In this document: positions 11,707 to 22,790 of the stretch, piece after piece
Layout of the letters: each line of letters begins with the position of its first letter
Position numbering within the stretch: position 1 is the stretch's first letter
Assembly: GCF_004210375.1 (NCBI RefSeq)
Contig: NC_134827.1
Location: forward strand, 102,657,285-102,721,284
Direction of reading: 5' to 3'
From: Tachypleus tridentatus
Taxonomy: Eukaryota; Arthropoda; Merostomata; Xiphosura; Limulidae
DNA length: 64,000 nucleotides
Translations under genes and position numbers: made by a program
The notes under the pieces: generated by a model
The model's input: the letters and a program-made list of their open reading frames with translations, nothing else
Databases searched by the model: none
What the model was told of the DNA's origin: nothing

Positions 11707-13939
11707 GCAGAAGAATAACAAAAGGAGGCTATAGCTTGACCTCTCTACACCTTTTTGTTTAGCAGAATAACAAAAGGAGGCTATAGCTTGACCTCTCTGC
11801 ACCTTTTTGTTTAGCAGAATAACAAAAGGAGGCTATAGCTTGACCTCTCTGTACCTTTTTGTTTAGCAGAATAACAAAAGGAGGCTATAGCTTGACCTCT
11901 CTGCACCTTTTTGTTTAGCAGAATAACAAAAGGAGACTATAGCTTGACCTCTCTGCACCTTTTTGTTCAGCTGATTAACAAAAGGAGGCTATAGCTTGAC
12001 CTCTCTGCACCTTTTTGTTTAGCAGAATAACAAAAGGAGGCTATAGCTTGACCTCTCTGTACCTTTTTGTTTAGCAGAATAACAAAAGGAGGCTATAGCT
12101 TGACCTATCTGCACCTTTTTGTTTAGCAGAATAACAAAAGGAGGCTGTAGCTTGACCTCTCTGCACCTTTTTGTTTAGCAGAATAACAAAAGGAGGCTAT
12201 AGCTTGACCTCTCTGCACCTTTTTGTTTAGCAGAATAACAAAAGGAGGCTATAGCTTGACCTCTGCACCTTTTGTTTAGCAGAATAACAAAAGGAGGCTA
12301 TAGCTTGACCTCTGCACCTTTTGTTTAGCAGAATAACAAAAGGAGGCTATAGCTTGACCTCTCTGTACCTTTTGTTTAGCAGAATAACAAAAGGAGGCTA
12401 TAGCTTGACCTCTCTGCACCTTTTGTTTAGCAGAATAACAAAAGGAGGCTATAGCTTGACCTCTCTGCACCTTTTTGTTCAGCTGAATAACAAAAGGAGG
12501 CTATAGCTTGACCTTTCTGCACCTTTTTGTTTAGCAGAATAACAAAAGGAGGCTATAGCTTGACCTCTCTGTACCTTTTTGTTTAGCAGAATAACAAAAG
12601 GAGGCTATAGCTTGACCTCTCTGCACCTTTTTGTTTAGCAGAATAACAAAAGGAGGCTATAGCTTGACCTCTCTGCACCTTTTGTTTAGCAGAATAACAA
12701 AAGGAGGCTATAGCTTGACCTCTCTGCACCTTTTTTGTTTAGCAGAATAACAAAAGGAGGCTATAGCTTGACCTCTCTGCACCTTTTTGTTTAGCAGAAT
12801 AACAAAAGGAGGCTATAGCTTGACCTCTCTGCATCTTTTTGTTCAGATGAATAACAAAAGGAGGCTATAGCTTGACCTCTCTGCACCTTTTTGTTTAGCA
12901 GAATAACAAAAGGAGGCTATAGCTTGACCTCTCTGCACCTTTTGTTTAGCAGAATAACAAAGGAGGCTATAGCTTGACCTCTCTGCACCTTTTGTTTAGC
13001 AGAATAACAAAAGGAGGCTATAGCTTGACCTCTCTGTACCTTTTGTTTGGCAGAATAACAAAAGGAGGCTATAGCTTGACCTCTCTGCACCTTTTTGTTT
13101 AGCAGAATAACAAAAGGAGGCTATAGCTTGACCTCTCTGTACTTTTTTGTTTAGCAGAATAACAAAAGGAGGCTATAGCTTGACCTCTCTGCACCTTTTT
13201 GTTTAGCAGAATAACAAAAGGAGGCTATAGCTTGACCTCTCTGCACCTTTTTGTTTAGCAGAATAACAAAAGGAGGCTATAGCTTGACCTCTCTGCACCT
13301 TTTTGTTTAGCAGAATAACAAAAGGAGGCTATAGCTTGACCTCTCTGCACCTTTTTGTTTAGCAGAATAACAAAAGGAGGCTATAGCTTGACCTCTCTGC
13401 ACCTTTTGTTTAGCAGAATAACAAAAGGAGGCTATAGCTTGACCTCTCTGCACCTTTTGTTTAGCAGAATAACAAAAGGAGGCTATAGCTTGACCTCTCT
13501 GCACCTTTTTGTTTAGCAGAATAACAAAAGGAGGCTATAGCTTGACCTCTCTGTACCTTTTTGTTTGGCAGAATAACAAAAGGAGGCTATAGCTTGACCT
13601 TTCTGCACCTTTTTGTTTAGCAGAATAACAAAAGGAGGCTATAGCTTGACCTCTCTGTACTTTTTTGTTTAGCAGAATAACAAAAGGAGGCTATAGCTTG
13701 ACCTCTCTGCACCTTTTTGTTTAGCAGAATAACAAAAGGAGGCTATAGCTTGACCTCTCTGCACCTTTTTGTTTAGCAGAATAACAAAAGGAGGCTATAG
13801 CTTGACCTCTCTGCACCTTTTTGTTTAGCAGAATAACAAAAGGAGGCTATAGCTTGACCTCTCTGCACCTTTTTGTTTAGCAGAATAACAAAAGGAGGCT
13901 ATAGCTTGACCTCTCTGCACCTTTTTGTTTAGCAGAATA
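11707..13939 (+). repeat. 2.2-kb array, 52-bp unit, about 43 copies
   Basis: The unit runs AGCAGAATAACAAAAGGAGG, then CTATAGCTTGACCTCTCTGC, then ACCTTTTTGTTT. Units differ mainly in the T run (TTTT to TTTTTT), CTGTACC versus CTGCACC, and CAGCTG versus TAGCAG. The arms AACAAAAGG and CCTTTTTGTT are inverted complements with one bulge, so each unit could fold into a hairpin of about 9 bp. The repetitive frames it contains are not genes. Confidence 0.96.
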
Positions 13940-13965
13940 TATCTAAACTCATGCACAGCTCTACG

Positions 13966-14085
13966 TATCTACATAGTCCTAAAAATGGTGGTAGTTTCAA
14001 GTGGAAGTGCTGTTCACTGAGAAGATATCTACATAGTCCTAAAAATGGCGGTAGTTTCAAGTGGAAGTGCTGTTCACTGAGAAGA
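13966..14085 (+). repeat. 60-bp tandem duplication, 2 copies
   Basis: TATCTACATAGTCCTAAAAA starts both copies (13966 and 14026). They differ at one G/C position (GGTGG or GGCGG). Confidence 0.93.
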
Positions 14086-14512
14086 TGTTGGCTTCCTGTC
14101 CATGAAATAATCTTAAAATAGAAGTTTATCACTCTTACTCCCTCTATATTGTAAAATTAAGAAAATCACTGGAGTTAATCGTATAATAACTGCCGACTAG
14201 GCTTAATGGTAGATGTCGACTTGTATACGACTATCCGCCATTTTTACAAACATTAAGTTCATTTTTAATAGCACATTAAACTGTGACAGGAACGTCAGCC
14301 TTATTTGTGGAACTGGAGAGTCGAAGAATAGGGTAATGCACATTAAATAAGCATTAGGTGAGTTATAATATTTTTGTGAAACGTAGTTAGACCAAATTTA
14401 GGTATTTAGAATCATATACAAAGAAAACTGACTTTGACACAAAATTATCCGAGTAGCGGACACAGTTACATTTGTGTCATAAGTTTTATCACGAATAATA
14501 TTAGTAATATCC
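14086..14512. other. unique non-coding DNA
   Basis: No recognisable gene, exon or repeat. Confidence 0.5.
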
Positions 14513-14616
14513 GTGTGTGTGTATTATAGCAAAGCCACATTGAGCTATCTGCTGAGCAGAACCCCTGAATTTAGCGTTGTAAACCCGTAGACTTATCGCT
14601 GTATTGGAGGGGGACA
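14513..14616 (-). mobile_element. short tRNA-derived SINE (type 2)
   Basis: On the + strand it reads TATAGCAAAGCCACATTGAG, then CTATCTGCTGAGCAGAACCC. This is the complement of the type 2 tail followed by the B-box region and TTTAGCGTTGTAAACCCGT. It belongs to the family at 30.4 and 42.5 kb (head CCGCTGGTACA). The B box is partly lost. Confidence 0.8.
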
Positions 14617-14639
14617 GTAATATGCTATTTTAGCCGGTA

Positions 14640-14725
14640 TATCACGATGAGTTACAAATATAATATAACGTGTTATACTAATATAATATTAAATATAATG
14701 TATTAATATAATATAATATAATATT
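14640..14725. repeat. AT-rich simple sequence (TAATA)n
   Basis: Imperfect ATAATATAATAT tract lying directly against the SINE tail. Confidence 0.8.
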
Positions 14726-14978
14726 TTGTTTGTTTTGAATTTCGCGCAAAGCTACACAAGGGTTATATGCGTTAACCGTCCCGAATTTAGCACAAAAAGA
14801 CTGTTTTCATTACCCACCACCAACTCTTGGGTTATGTTTTACTAAGGAATAGTGGGATTGACCGTAAATTATAACGCTGCCATGGCAGAAAGGATGAGCA
14901 TGTTTGGTCGAACGGAAATTCGAATTCGCGACCCTCTGATTGCAAAACGAGCGCCACCTAACCACGTGACCATGCTCC
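14726..14978 (-). mobile_element. tRNA-derived SINE (type 1), diverged
   Basis: On the + strand the order is tail first (GAATTTCGCGCAAAGCTACA), then the central domain, then the B-box complement ATTCGAATTCGCGACCCTC. Several small deletions are present. The open frame over it (14869-15171, minus strand) is the SINE, not a protein. Confidence 0.87.
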
Positions 14979-15591
14979 CTACGGTTGGTTGAGAATAGAT
15001 TGTGATGGAAAGTTTTGTATTTGTGTGCTGTTTGAAGTCAGCTATTAACAGCAGTTCAGTTGTCTGAAGTAACTCTTTTAATGGAAGCATTAATCCCAGC
15101 TTGAGTTCATTCATTATTAATACCAGTTTAAGTCCATTCATCCTTGATTCCAGCTTCAATCCATTCATCATCTCGTGCTCAGTGATAAGACTGAAGCTTA
15201 TAATGCTAAAATTCGAATTTCATAATATCCACGGTGAGCAGAACAGAGATGGCCCATTGCATAGCTTTGTATTTAAAATAAACACACACACGACAAAATA
15301 AATTCACCTTGAAATTAAATGCACCCTTCAACTTTACAAGTAAGAAAGTAAACAAACTATGTCTTGTATCTCATCGCATTATATTTAAAGTCCAAGACGC
15401 CATATTTAAACTCCAAATGCTTTACAATGTTACGGAGTTATAAAATGATTTATTTCAGAACACGTGGAAGTGTAGCGTTGTCAATAAACAAGTAATTCTG
15501 AAGAGCAGAACCTCTGTTCTCAAACCCAAAAGACAGAATACAGATTCAACAGAATTATATGTATCAAAGTATAAACTAGTAAGATTTTTTT
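14979..15591. other. unique non-coding DNA with short local duplication
   Basis: At about 15100-15170 a short phrase (TTCATTCAT/CCAGCTT..TCCATTCATC) occurs about three times. No gene is seen. Confidence 0.5.
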
Positions 15592-15866
15592 ATGCCTAAC
15601 ATAGCCAGGCGGTTAAGGCACTCGACCTCGTACTCTGAGAGTCGCTGGTTCGAATCCCAGTCACACCAAACATGTTCGCTCTTCCAGCCGTGGAGACGTT
15701 ATAATGTGACATTCAATCCCACTATTCGTTGGTAAAAGAGTAGCCCAAGAGTTGGCGGCGGGTGATGATGACTAGCTGCCATTTCTCTAGTCTTACACTG
15801 TTAAATTAGGGACGGATAGCGCAGATAGCCCTCGAGTAGCTTTGCGCGAAATTCAAAAACAAATTA
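15592..15866 (+). mobile_element. tRNA-derived SINE (type 1), full length
   Basis: Head AACATAGCCAGGCGGTTAAGG, B box GGTTCGAATCCC, CACACCA end of the tRNA-like part, intact central domain and a tail ending GCGCGAAATTCAAAAAC. Confidence 0.92.
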
Positions 15867-16280
15867 ACAAAGTTTTTTAAAGTAAATGCAGCGATATATT
15901 ATTTGAGCCTACATTTATTCTACTCACTGCATCATCTAAGATACGTGTATTTCTAGCAGATTGCAAAACCTTAAGCCATCTTACTACTTGACTTGGAGAA
16001 AGCAGTTTCGACCACTTGCTAAAGTCTCGTATAAAACCTGTAAGAAATAATTTAGTCGATTTCTCGTAATGTGTGTAATCTCAATCCCATAGTTTTAGTA
16101 AGATACAGTGATGGATAATGTGAATCTACTTCGTTAATTTAAAACAAACTTTTAGTCTTCTGTGGTCTAACGTTACTTAAGAATTCATAACTCTAGAATT
16201 CGTGATTCGATTTCCGCGATGAGTACAGCAAAGATAGACCATTGTGCAGCTTTGCGCTTAAAAACAAACAAGCTCTACTT
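15867..16280. other. non-coding DNA with a type 3 SINE tail fragment
   Basis: Mostly unique. At 16195-16272 a fragment (GATTCGATTTCCGCGATGAG ... GACCATTGTGCAGCTTTGCGC) matches the 3' half of the type 3 tRNA-SINE seen at 28.4-28.65 kb. The rest holds nothing I recognise. Confidence 0.55.
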
Positions 16281-16572
16281 ACAAGGTGGATCTGGTGTAT
16301 TTGGCGTTTAACAAGCTCAAAATTCTAATTCTAGGCCTCGTATTGCACCATGGTTGTACAAGGTGGGTCTGGTGTATTTGGCGTTTAACAAGTTCAAAAT
16401 TCTAATTCTAGGCCTTGTATTGTATCATGGTTGTACAAGATGGGTCTGGTGTATTTGGCGTTTAACAAGCTCAAAATTCTAATTCTAGGCCTCGTATTGT
16501 ACCATGATTGTACAAGGTGGATCTGGTGTATTTGGCGTTTAACGAGTCCTAAATTTCCTATTCTAAATCTCG
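16281..16572 (+). repeat. 77-bp minisatellite, 3.8 copies
   Basis: Units start at 16281, 16358, 16435 and 16512 with ACAAGGTGG(A/G)TCTGGTGTA. The last unit is diverged after TTTAACGAG. The open frame crossing it is a product of the repeat. Confidence 0.94.
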
Positions 16573-17994
16573 TTTGTTCACTAAGGCAGGGCTCTTCGAC
16601 TGTTCTTTATGAATAAATAAAAACTGGTAGAAGGCTAACCACGTGTAGTTTACTATGCACATTTTTAAGTAATGTAATAAATATTATAAACGCACGATGT
16701 ATTGAAAGGAAAGGAACGGCGACACGCACGTGTTGTTTTACAAAATAGATAATTAAGACACACGTCTTAATCGTAAGTGATTTACAATGCTATCGATTTT
16801 TTTCGTAGTTATTCTTGTTATTTTTTATTATTTTTTTTACTGACTCTCGGCGTCCCTTTTGGTTCTTCCTTGGGGGCCGGCTGTGTTCTCGCGGACCGCC
16901 ACTTGAAGATACACACGGGAGTGCTCCAATTATGTGGGGCAACTGAACCCCTTCAGGCGAAACACAATTATATACGAAGATGTTTAAAATGAATGCGAGA
17001 ATATTGCCTTAATATATCCATTTGGGAAAAACTTTGCTTTTTTAGGATTGTTTCAAACACTGTGTTAATATACACATGCAGGGGAGACTTTCCTTTATAC
17101 ATGGGGTGGTTTTTTCACCCTAAACCAAAAAATTCTTCTCGGTCAAGAGTTCATAATCAAGGTAGAAAGTTCTTATTGTTGGAGAGGTTTTGTGTCTCTG
17201 TTGAAGTTGGGGAGGTCTCGTGTTAGTTCATCTCACGTAAGCTATTATTAGGCCATCGAGGAGACTGCCCTATCTCTGAAGATAACAGAACAGAACAGTG
17301 ATTGTGTTTTGTATACGACGTTTTGTTCTAGTGCCTCTACTCAAGAAAGTCGATAATAAAAGCCAATGCATTTGATAAGTTATTGAAGAATGACCCTGGC
17401 GCCATCACCACCGGAAACTGTCCAGTCAAGATTAAACTCAGAATACGTTATTTTTGCTGTGGACTTTAGAGTAGATTGCGTTGCAAAGCTAACTCTAGAC
17501 TCACAAATACCAGTAAAACACGAGTGTGAGCATATTTATTAATGGCAGAGTACTTGGCAGCTGATAAGAGATTTCGAATCAAATCACAAACGATCTCTAA
17601 CAAAAACGAAAATTCGAAATTACAGCAATACCATATAGTTATATGAAAATAAAAATATCATATAATAAGAAACATAACGAATAGATAAGCAAATAGATAA
17701 TACATCGGAAAGCTGAGACTGCAGAGCTGAAAAGAAAAGAGTAAAAACAAACATTCAAGAAACCGAACAGCAATGAATAAAGTACTGACAGTTTATAAGG
17801 AAGAAATATTATAAGGATTTGTTTAGGGTTAACCGCAAAGTTATACAAGAGGCTATCTGTGCACTGTTCATCGCTGATACTGAAACTCGATATTTAGTGT
17901 TACATTACAAGGAACGTTGTACTGTATCCAGTCCCGAAATATACACCCGAAAATTGTAAAGTTTATATTCTGTTAAATATAAATATAATCGTAA
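16573..17994. other. non-coding DNA, no gene recognised
   Basis: A relatively GC-rich patch lies at about 16850-16950 inside two adjoining open frames (16777-16992 and 16993-17226). Neither peptide resembles a family I know. At 17822-17915 a minus-strand type 3 SINE tail fragment is recognisable (CAAAGTTATACAAGAGGC, TATCTGTGC). Confidence 0.45.
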
Positions 17995-18512
17995 TACAAC
18001 CCTTTGGAAGTGTCAGTGTGAAAACTGACAAACCACACTCTTAGAAAACCTTTTAGTTAATTTTAATGGTTGTGACGCAACCCATTGGAAGTGACAATGT
18101 GCAAACTGACAAACCATACTCCAGTAAACTTTTCAGTAAATATTAATGGTTGTGCTGCAATCCATTGAAAGTGACAATGTGAAAACTGACAAACCATACT
18201 CCAGTAAACTTTTCAGTAAATATTAATGGTTGTGCTGCAATCCATTGGAAGTGACAATGTGAAAACTGACAAACCATACTCCAGTAAACTTTTCAGTAAA
18301 TATTAACGGTTGTGCTGCAATCCATTGGAAGTGACAATGTGAAAACTGACAAACCATACTCCAGTAAACTTTTCAGTAAATATTAATGGTTGTGCTGCAA
18401 TCCATTGAAAGTGTCAGTCTTGTGTTGGTATTCATTGTCATGATGCAACCTACTAGAAGTATCACTTAAAAAGTTAACAAACCACACTCCAGTAAACCTT
18501 TCAGTAACTATT
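17995..18512 (+). repeat. 80-bp minisatellite, about 5.5 copies plus a diverged tail copy
   Basis: The unit begins GCTGCAATCCATTGGAAGTG and continues ACAATGTGAAAACTGACAAA. The first unit (GACGCAACCC) and the last (18430-18512) are more diverged than the middle three. This is the usual pattern of arrays that homogenise in the centre. Confidence 0.93.
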
Positions 18513-18973
18513 CACCGACGGAACATGTATGCAGACTGTTAGGTAATTAAATAATTGGATGCCCTTATTTAGATTACCTATTCATAAAATTTCACACAGA
18601 GAACAGAAGAGTTTTCTCAAACAGAATATCAGCTCTAACATTCCAAACTATATAAATTCGATACCAACAAACCTTCACCAAAAACAATTGTATTATTCTC
18701 TTTATCCAAATAAAGTCGATGATAAAAAGTTTATTACATATTCTGGTCTTTACAATGTTCGTTCACACAAACTTCTAGTTCGAACAAAGATTCGAAACTG
18801 ATTTAATATATGCAGTTTATTACCCATTTTACTCATCATAAATAACGGGGGAAAAATGGCTACAGTGATTAAAAACTACAAGTTCTTACCACGAAAAGCT
18901 ACTTGTTTAGTAACTTTAAATGTCTTGTGTGTCCATACGTCTATTTGTTTATTTTAGCACAAGTTTTTTTTTT
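18513..18973. other. unique DNA with an unassigned 80-codon open frame
   Basis: The + frame at 18559-18801 is open for 80 codons and is not repetitive, but I recognise no domain in it. It has no visible splice context or neighbour that supports a gene. It is treated as non-coding. Confidence 0.4.
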
Positions 18974-19167
18974 TTTTAATTTCGCACAAAGCTACTGGAG
19001 GGCTATCTGTGCTAGCCGTCCCTAATTTAGCACTGTAAGACTAAAGGGAAGGCAGCTAGTCATCACCGCCCACCGCCAACTCTTGGGCTACACTTACCAA
19101 CGAATAGTGGGATTGACCGTCACATTATGACGCCCCCACGGCTGAAAGGGGCGAACATGTTTAGCGC
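18974..19167 (-). mobile_element. tRNA-derived SINE (type 1), head missing
   Basis: Tail and central domain are well preserved (AATTTCGCACAAAGCTAC, CTAATTTAGCACTGTAAGAC, CCAACTCTTGGGCTAC). The copy stops at AACATGTTTAGCGC, before the B box, so the tRNA-like 5' end is absent. This is typical 5' truncation of a retroposed copy. Confidence 0.88.
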
Positions 19168-19620
19168 ATTTTAGCACAAATCTAGTAAATACGTTATTTC
19201 CGCTCTGTATATAATAGGGAATCGAACCTTGCATTCTAGCGTCGTTTCTAAGTCAGTAAGGCAGTAAACATGATGCTGACCAATTGCTAGACTATCACAA
19301 CGTCATCAAGATGGTTCTTGTCTACTTTAAAATACAAGAACTGGTAAAAATGAGAACAAACAGATCGGAAACTAGAGGTCACTAAATGACTGGTCTCTGA
19401 TCCTACTGACGCCTAGAAAGAGTTACAGAACGTAAAAAGTAAAACATCATATTTAGGAAACTAATTAGCAAAGCTTTCGTTATAGGTATGCTTATGTGTG
19501 TGCGTGTATACATATATAACCTTTTTCAACAAAAAGAATAAATAAAAAACATAACTCGTGTTAGACAGTAAATATAGGGTAAACCATGTGTCATACGCAC
19601 GTTTCGTGTGTTTCTTTGTC
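19168..19620. other. unique non-coding DNA
   Basis: No recognisable gene or repeat. Confidence 0.5.
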
Positions 19621-19866
19621 TTGTATTTCGCGCAAAGCTACACGACGGCTGTCTGTGTTAGCCCTCGCTAATATATCAGTGTACGACTAGAGGGAATGCA
19701 ACTAGTCATCACCACCTACCGCCTACTCTTGGGCTTTTTTTACCAACCAATAGTGGGAGTGACCGTTACATTATAACGTCCCCACGGATAAAAGAGCGGG
19801 CATGTTTGGTGCGACGAGGATTCGAACCCGTGATCCTCTGATTACTAGTCGGTGCCTTAACCTTAA
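19621..19866 (-). mobile_element. tRNA-derived SINE (type 1), nearly full length
   Basis: Tail complement TATTTCGCGCAAAGCTACAC, central domain with ACCGCCTACTCTTGGGC, and B-box complement GGATTCGAACCCG. The head ends about 15 bp short. Confidence 0.88.
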
Positions 19867-19929
19867 TTCACAGTTTTTTCTGTTCTTTTCTTTGATGAAG
19901 TACTTAAAATGGTTAACATCTCTTGAACT

Positions 19930-20225
19930 ACCAACAGGTATCACAATGTATTATTTTATCACTCGTACCAACAGGTATCACAATGTATTATTTTATCACT
20001 CGTACCAACAGGTATCACAATGTATTATTTTATCACTCGTACCAACAGGTATCACAATGTATTATTTTATCATTCGTACCAACAGGTATCACAATGTATT
20101 ATTTTATCACTCGTACCAACAGGTATCACAATGTATTATTTTATCACACGTACCAACAGGTATCACAATGTATTATTTTATCACTCGTACCAACAGGTAT
20201 TACAATGTATTATTTTATCACTCGT
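19930..20225 (+). repeat. 37-bp minisatellite, exactly 8 copies
   Basis: The unit starts ACCAACAGGTATCACAATGT and continues ATTATTTTATCACTCGT. Because 37 is 1 modulo 3 and the unit has no stop in any + frame, all three forward frames are open across it. That produces three overlapping false proteins. The array lies just 3' of a SINE. Confidence 0.96.
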
Positions 20226-20780
20226 TAAACACAAAACTAACGTTAGGATATTCCTTTCTTTTTTTTATATAACTTCCAAACCGTCTTCTCCATTCTTTAT
20301 CAAGAGATTATAAAGTGAACTAACTTCCTTGGTCTTAACGCTACCACAATGTTTTTTTTTTATTAAGGTCATCAAATAATAAAATAGCCACCTTACTGAG
20401 CGATATATATGTTATTTTGTAGTAACTTTCTATCGTACCTTAGGCCCGAAGGTCACATTACTTGTAAATTATTAATTATTATATATGATAAGGTTATATT
20501 TCTTTGTTTTAGAAACTGAGGCTTAAAGCTACACAGAGTATAATCTACACTGCTACCTTTGCCTCCACCCAAAAGACCATTTAGTGAGACATTCCCACCC
20601 AAAAGTCAAGAATAATAACGATAATTAATTTATTAAAATAATAATAAAAAAACAAACCCACCACTTAATCCTAATAACAATCCACGAAAGGGGACGAAGA
20701 GGAACTACAAAGTTCCTGAACACCCCAGTTGGAGAGAGAACTCTTCGATTTCTCTCTCTAAACTGAACCCCTGCCACGTT
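20226..20780. other. AT-rich non-coding DNA
   Basis: T-rich and ATA-rich runs. A phrase near 20515-20560 (GAGGCTTAAAGCTACACAGA) is faintly like a type 3 SINE tail. No gene is seen. Confidence 0.45.
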
Positions 20781-20945
20781 AGTTTAGTTTGGTTTAGTTT
20801 ATCTGTGTAGAGCTGTTCCTAATTTTCAATTCAAACACTAAGGAAAAGGCAGCTAGTTACCAGTATCGCCGCCAGTGTTTGGGCAACTCTTATCTGATCA
20901 AATAGTAGGATTTCTCCGACGCTCTTATAATGCATTCATGACCCC
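20781..20945 (-). mobile_element. ancient degraded type 1 SINE fragment
   Basis: Remnants of the central domain are visible on the + strand (AAGGCAGCTAGTTACCAGTA, GTTTGGGCAACTCTTATC, ATAGTAGGATT) in the right order, with many substitutions. Confidence 0.6.
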
Positions 20946-21049
20946 AAAGAGTTTAGCTCGTTTTCATAGCAATGTGCCACAAAGCATGAATTTTCACATT
21001 CGCAGTCCAAGAACACATTAAATACCAGCCCGTGATTATTATTGGTAAA

Positions 21050-21317
21050 GGATTCTACCACCAAGAAGATAATGACCCCAAACACTCATCCAACCTATGT
21101 AGAAATTACATATGTGCTGGAGTTGTTCAGATGATATAATGACCCCCAAAGACTCCTGATCTCAACCCAATTGAGCACATGTGGCATTTAATAGATCAAA
21201 AACTTAACAAATTAAAATTCACTTCCAAATAAAGTTTAGGGAGCGTATTAGAGACATTTGGAGTAAAACCCCAAGGAACACTTCGGGTATCGAAATCCAG
21301 TTTTTAGAGTTATAAGC
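21050..21317 (+). pseudogene. Tc1/mariner-like transposase fragment, decayed
   Basis: One + frame reads FYHQEDNDPKHSS, matching the second catalytic block of Tc1 transposases (F-x-x-D-N-D-P-K-H-x-S). After two adjacent stop codons it continues TPDLNPIEHMWHLIDQKL, the PDLNPIEHxWxxL block with the third acidic residue. A 1-bp shift then gives RERIRDIWSKTP, like the family's C-terminal end. The spacing between blocks is shortened. The DDE catalytic part is recognisable but interrupted, so it is a dead copy. No terminal inverted repeats were found. Confidence 0.85.
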
Positions 21318-21554
21318 CTTCAGACTCACTGCTGAGTAACTTGATGACAGAAATACTAAGAGACCAGTCGTGGCTAGTAGTAACTTCGAAACTGAAACAT
21401 TGGGAAACCAGTCGTGGCCTAATAACAACTTCGTAACAGAAACACTGGTAGACCAATCGTCAACGTTCTCTGACTATGAATCGATGAGTCCCACGTTCGT
21501 GATTAGTTGCCGCGAAAAACGTGCTTCAGAGTTTGGGAACGTTTATACGTTATA
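21318..21554. other. non-coding DNA
   Basis: A short imperfect repeat occurs at 21358-21460 (CCAGTCGTGGC..TAGTAACTTCG and CCAGTCGTGGCCTAATAACA). No gene is seen. Confidence 0.5.
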
Positions 21555-21708
21555 AGAGTGACAGTTAAATTTCACTATTTGCTTGGACAATAGTATCCCA
21601 AGAATTTGCTGTTGGTGCTGTTAGCTGCCTTTTCTTTTAGTCACTTCAGTGTCAGGTATGGCTATGCGCAAATAGTCTTTTTAGTAGATTTGTCGCGAAA
21701 CTTCTAAA
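21555..21708 (+). mobile_element. degraded type 1 SINE, 3' half
   Basis: Remnants in order: TCACTATTTGCTTGGACAAT, GTATCCCAAGAATTTGCTG, GTTAGCTGCCTTTTCTTTTA and a GCGCAAATAG..TTTG tail. It is much older than the neighbouring copy at 21.8 kb. Confidence 0.65.
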
Positions 21709-21813
21709 ATAGAGAAAGAGAAACATTGACGTCATTCACTTCTTCTTCAAATTCTAGCTTTAACAGTGAATAAGAACCGTTGTATTTATTCAACAAAATA
21801 TTTCACAGTGATC

Positions 21814-22082
21814 AACCGACTCATGGTCAGGTGGTTAAGGTGCTTGACTCCTAATGCTGAGGGTCGTGGGTTCGAATCCCCGTCGCACCAAACATGCTCG
21901 CCCTTTCAGCCATGGGGTCGTAATACTGTGACGGTTAATCCCACTATTTGTTGGTAAAAAGAGTAGCTCAAAAGTTGGCGGTGTGTAGTGATGACTAGCT
22001 GCCTTTCCACTAGCCTTACACTGCTAAATTAGGGACAGCTAGCGCAGATAGCCCTCGTGTAGCTTTGCGCGAAATGCAAGAA
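21814..22082 (+). mobile_element. tRNA-derived SINE (type 1), full length
   Basis: Head CTCATGGTCAGGTGGTTAAGG, B box GGGTTCGAATCCCC, GTCGCACCA, complete central domain and tail (GCGCGAAATGCAAGAAC). Confidence 0.92.
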
Positions 22083-22448
22083 CAGACAAACAAATAACAA
22101 GTCCTGCGCCGTCTTCTTTCCGGTGACGGGAAGTTAGGTAGGTAGGCTAGACGAGGAAATGAGAAGCGTGCTAATCTTGTGAGCACACAAACTGTGATGT
22201 GAAATAATATTAAACATCCTGAGCTTTCTGTTGGGTGTTGAGGCAAAGGCATATTTAGGGGCAGCTTTAGTCTCAACAAGCCCCTGTTGCAGCTGAACTT
22301 GCAATTAAAGTGTTCTTTAATACTTATATAATGGATAATAGAATACATTTGGAATGTTATGTACAGAAACGTATAAAATTAAAACCATTAAACACATTTT
22401 GTCTTCCATCTTGTTGGCCACTTACAAAGCATGGATTCCTAGCTTAAA
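22083..22448. other. unique non-coding DNA
   Basis: Nothing recognised. The minus-strand open frame that crosses it (22016-22348) begins in unique DNA and ends in the SINE. Confidence 0.5.
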
Positions 22449-22790
22449 TAGTCCTGGAGTAGCTTTGTGGATAGTCTTGGAGCAGCTTTGCAGATAGTCC
22501 TGGAGCAGCTTTGTGGATTGTCCTGAAGCAGCTTTGCAGATAGTCCTGGAGCAGCTTTGTAGATAGTCCTGGACCAGCTTTGCAGATAGTCCTGGAGCAG
22601 CTTTGTGGATTGTCCTGAAGCAGCTTTACAGATAGTCCTGGAGCAGCTTCGCAGATAGTCCTGGAGTAGCTTTGTGGATTGTCCTGAAGCAGCTTTGCAG
22701 ATAGTTCTGGAGCAGTTTTGCAGATAGTCCTGGAGCAGTTTTGTGGATAGTCCTGGAGCAGCTTTGTGGATAGTCCTGGAGTAGCTTTGG
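22449..22790 (+). repeat. 23-bp minisatellite, about 15 copies
   Basis: The unit is TAGTCCTGGAGCAGCTTTG plus (C/T)(A/G)GA. Variants alternate GCAGA, GTGGA and GTAGA endings, and TCCTGAAGC. On the minus strand two frames stay open and give long repetitive pseudo-peptides. Confidence 0.95.

Noticed and set aside
16777..17226. Two adjoining open frames, one with RHLKIHTG resembling a C2H2 zinc-finger linker
   Set aside because: The Cys pair and spacing of a zinc finger are absent, and neither peptide looks like a known family. The resemblance is chance.
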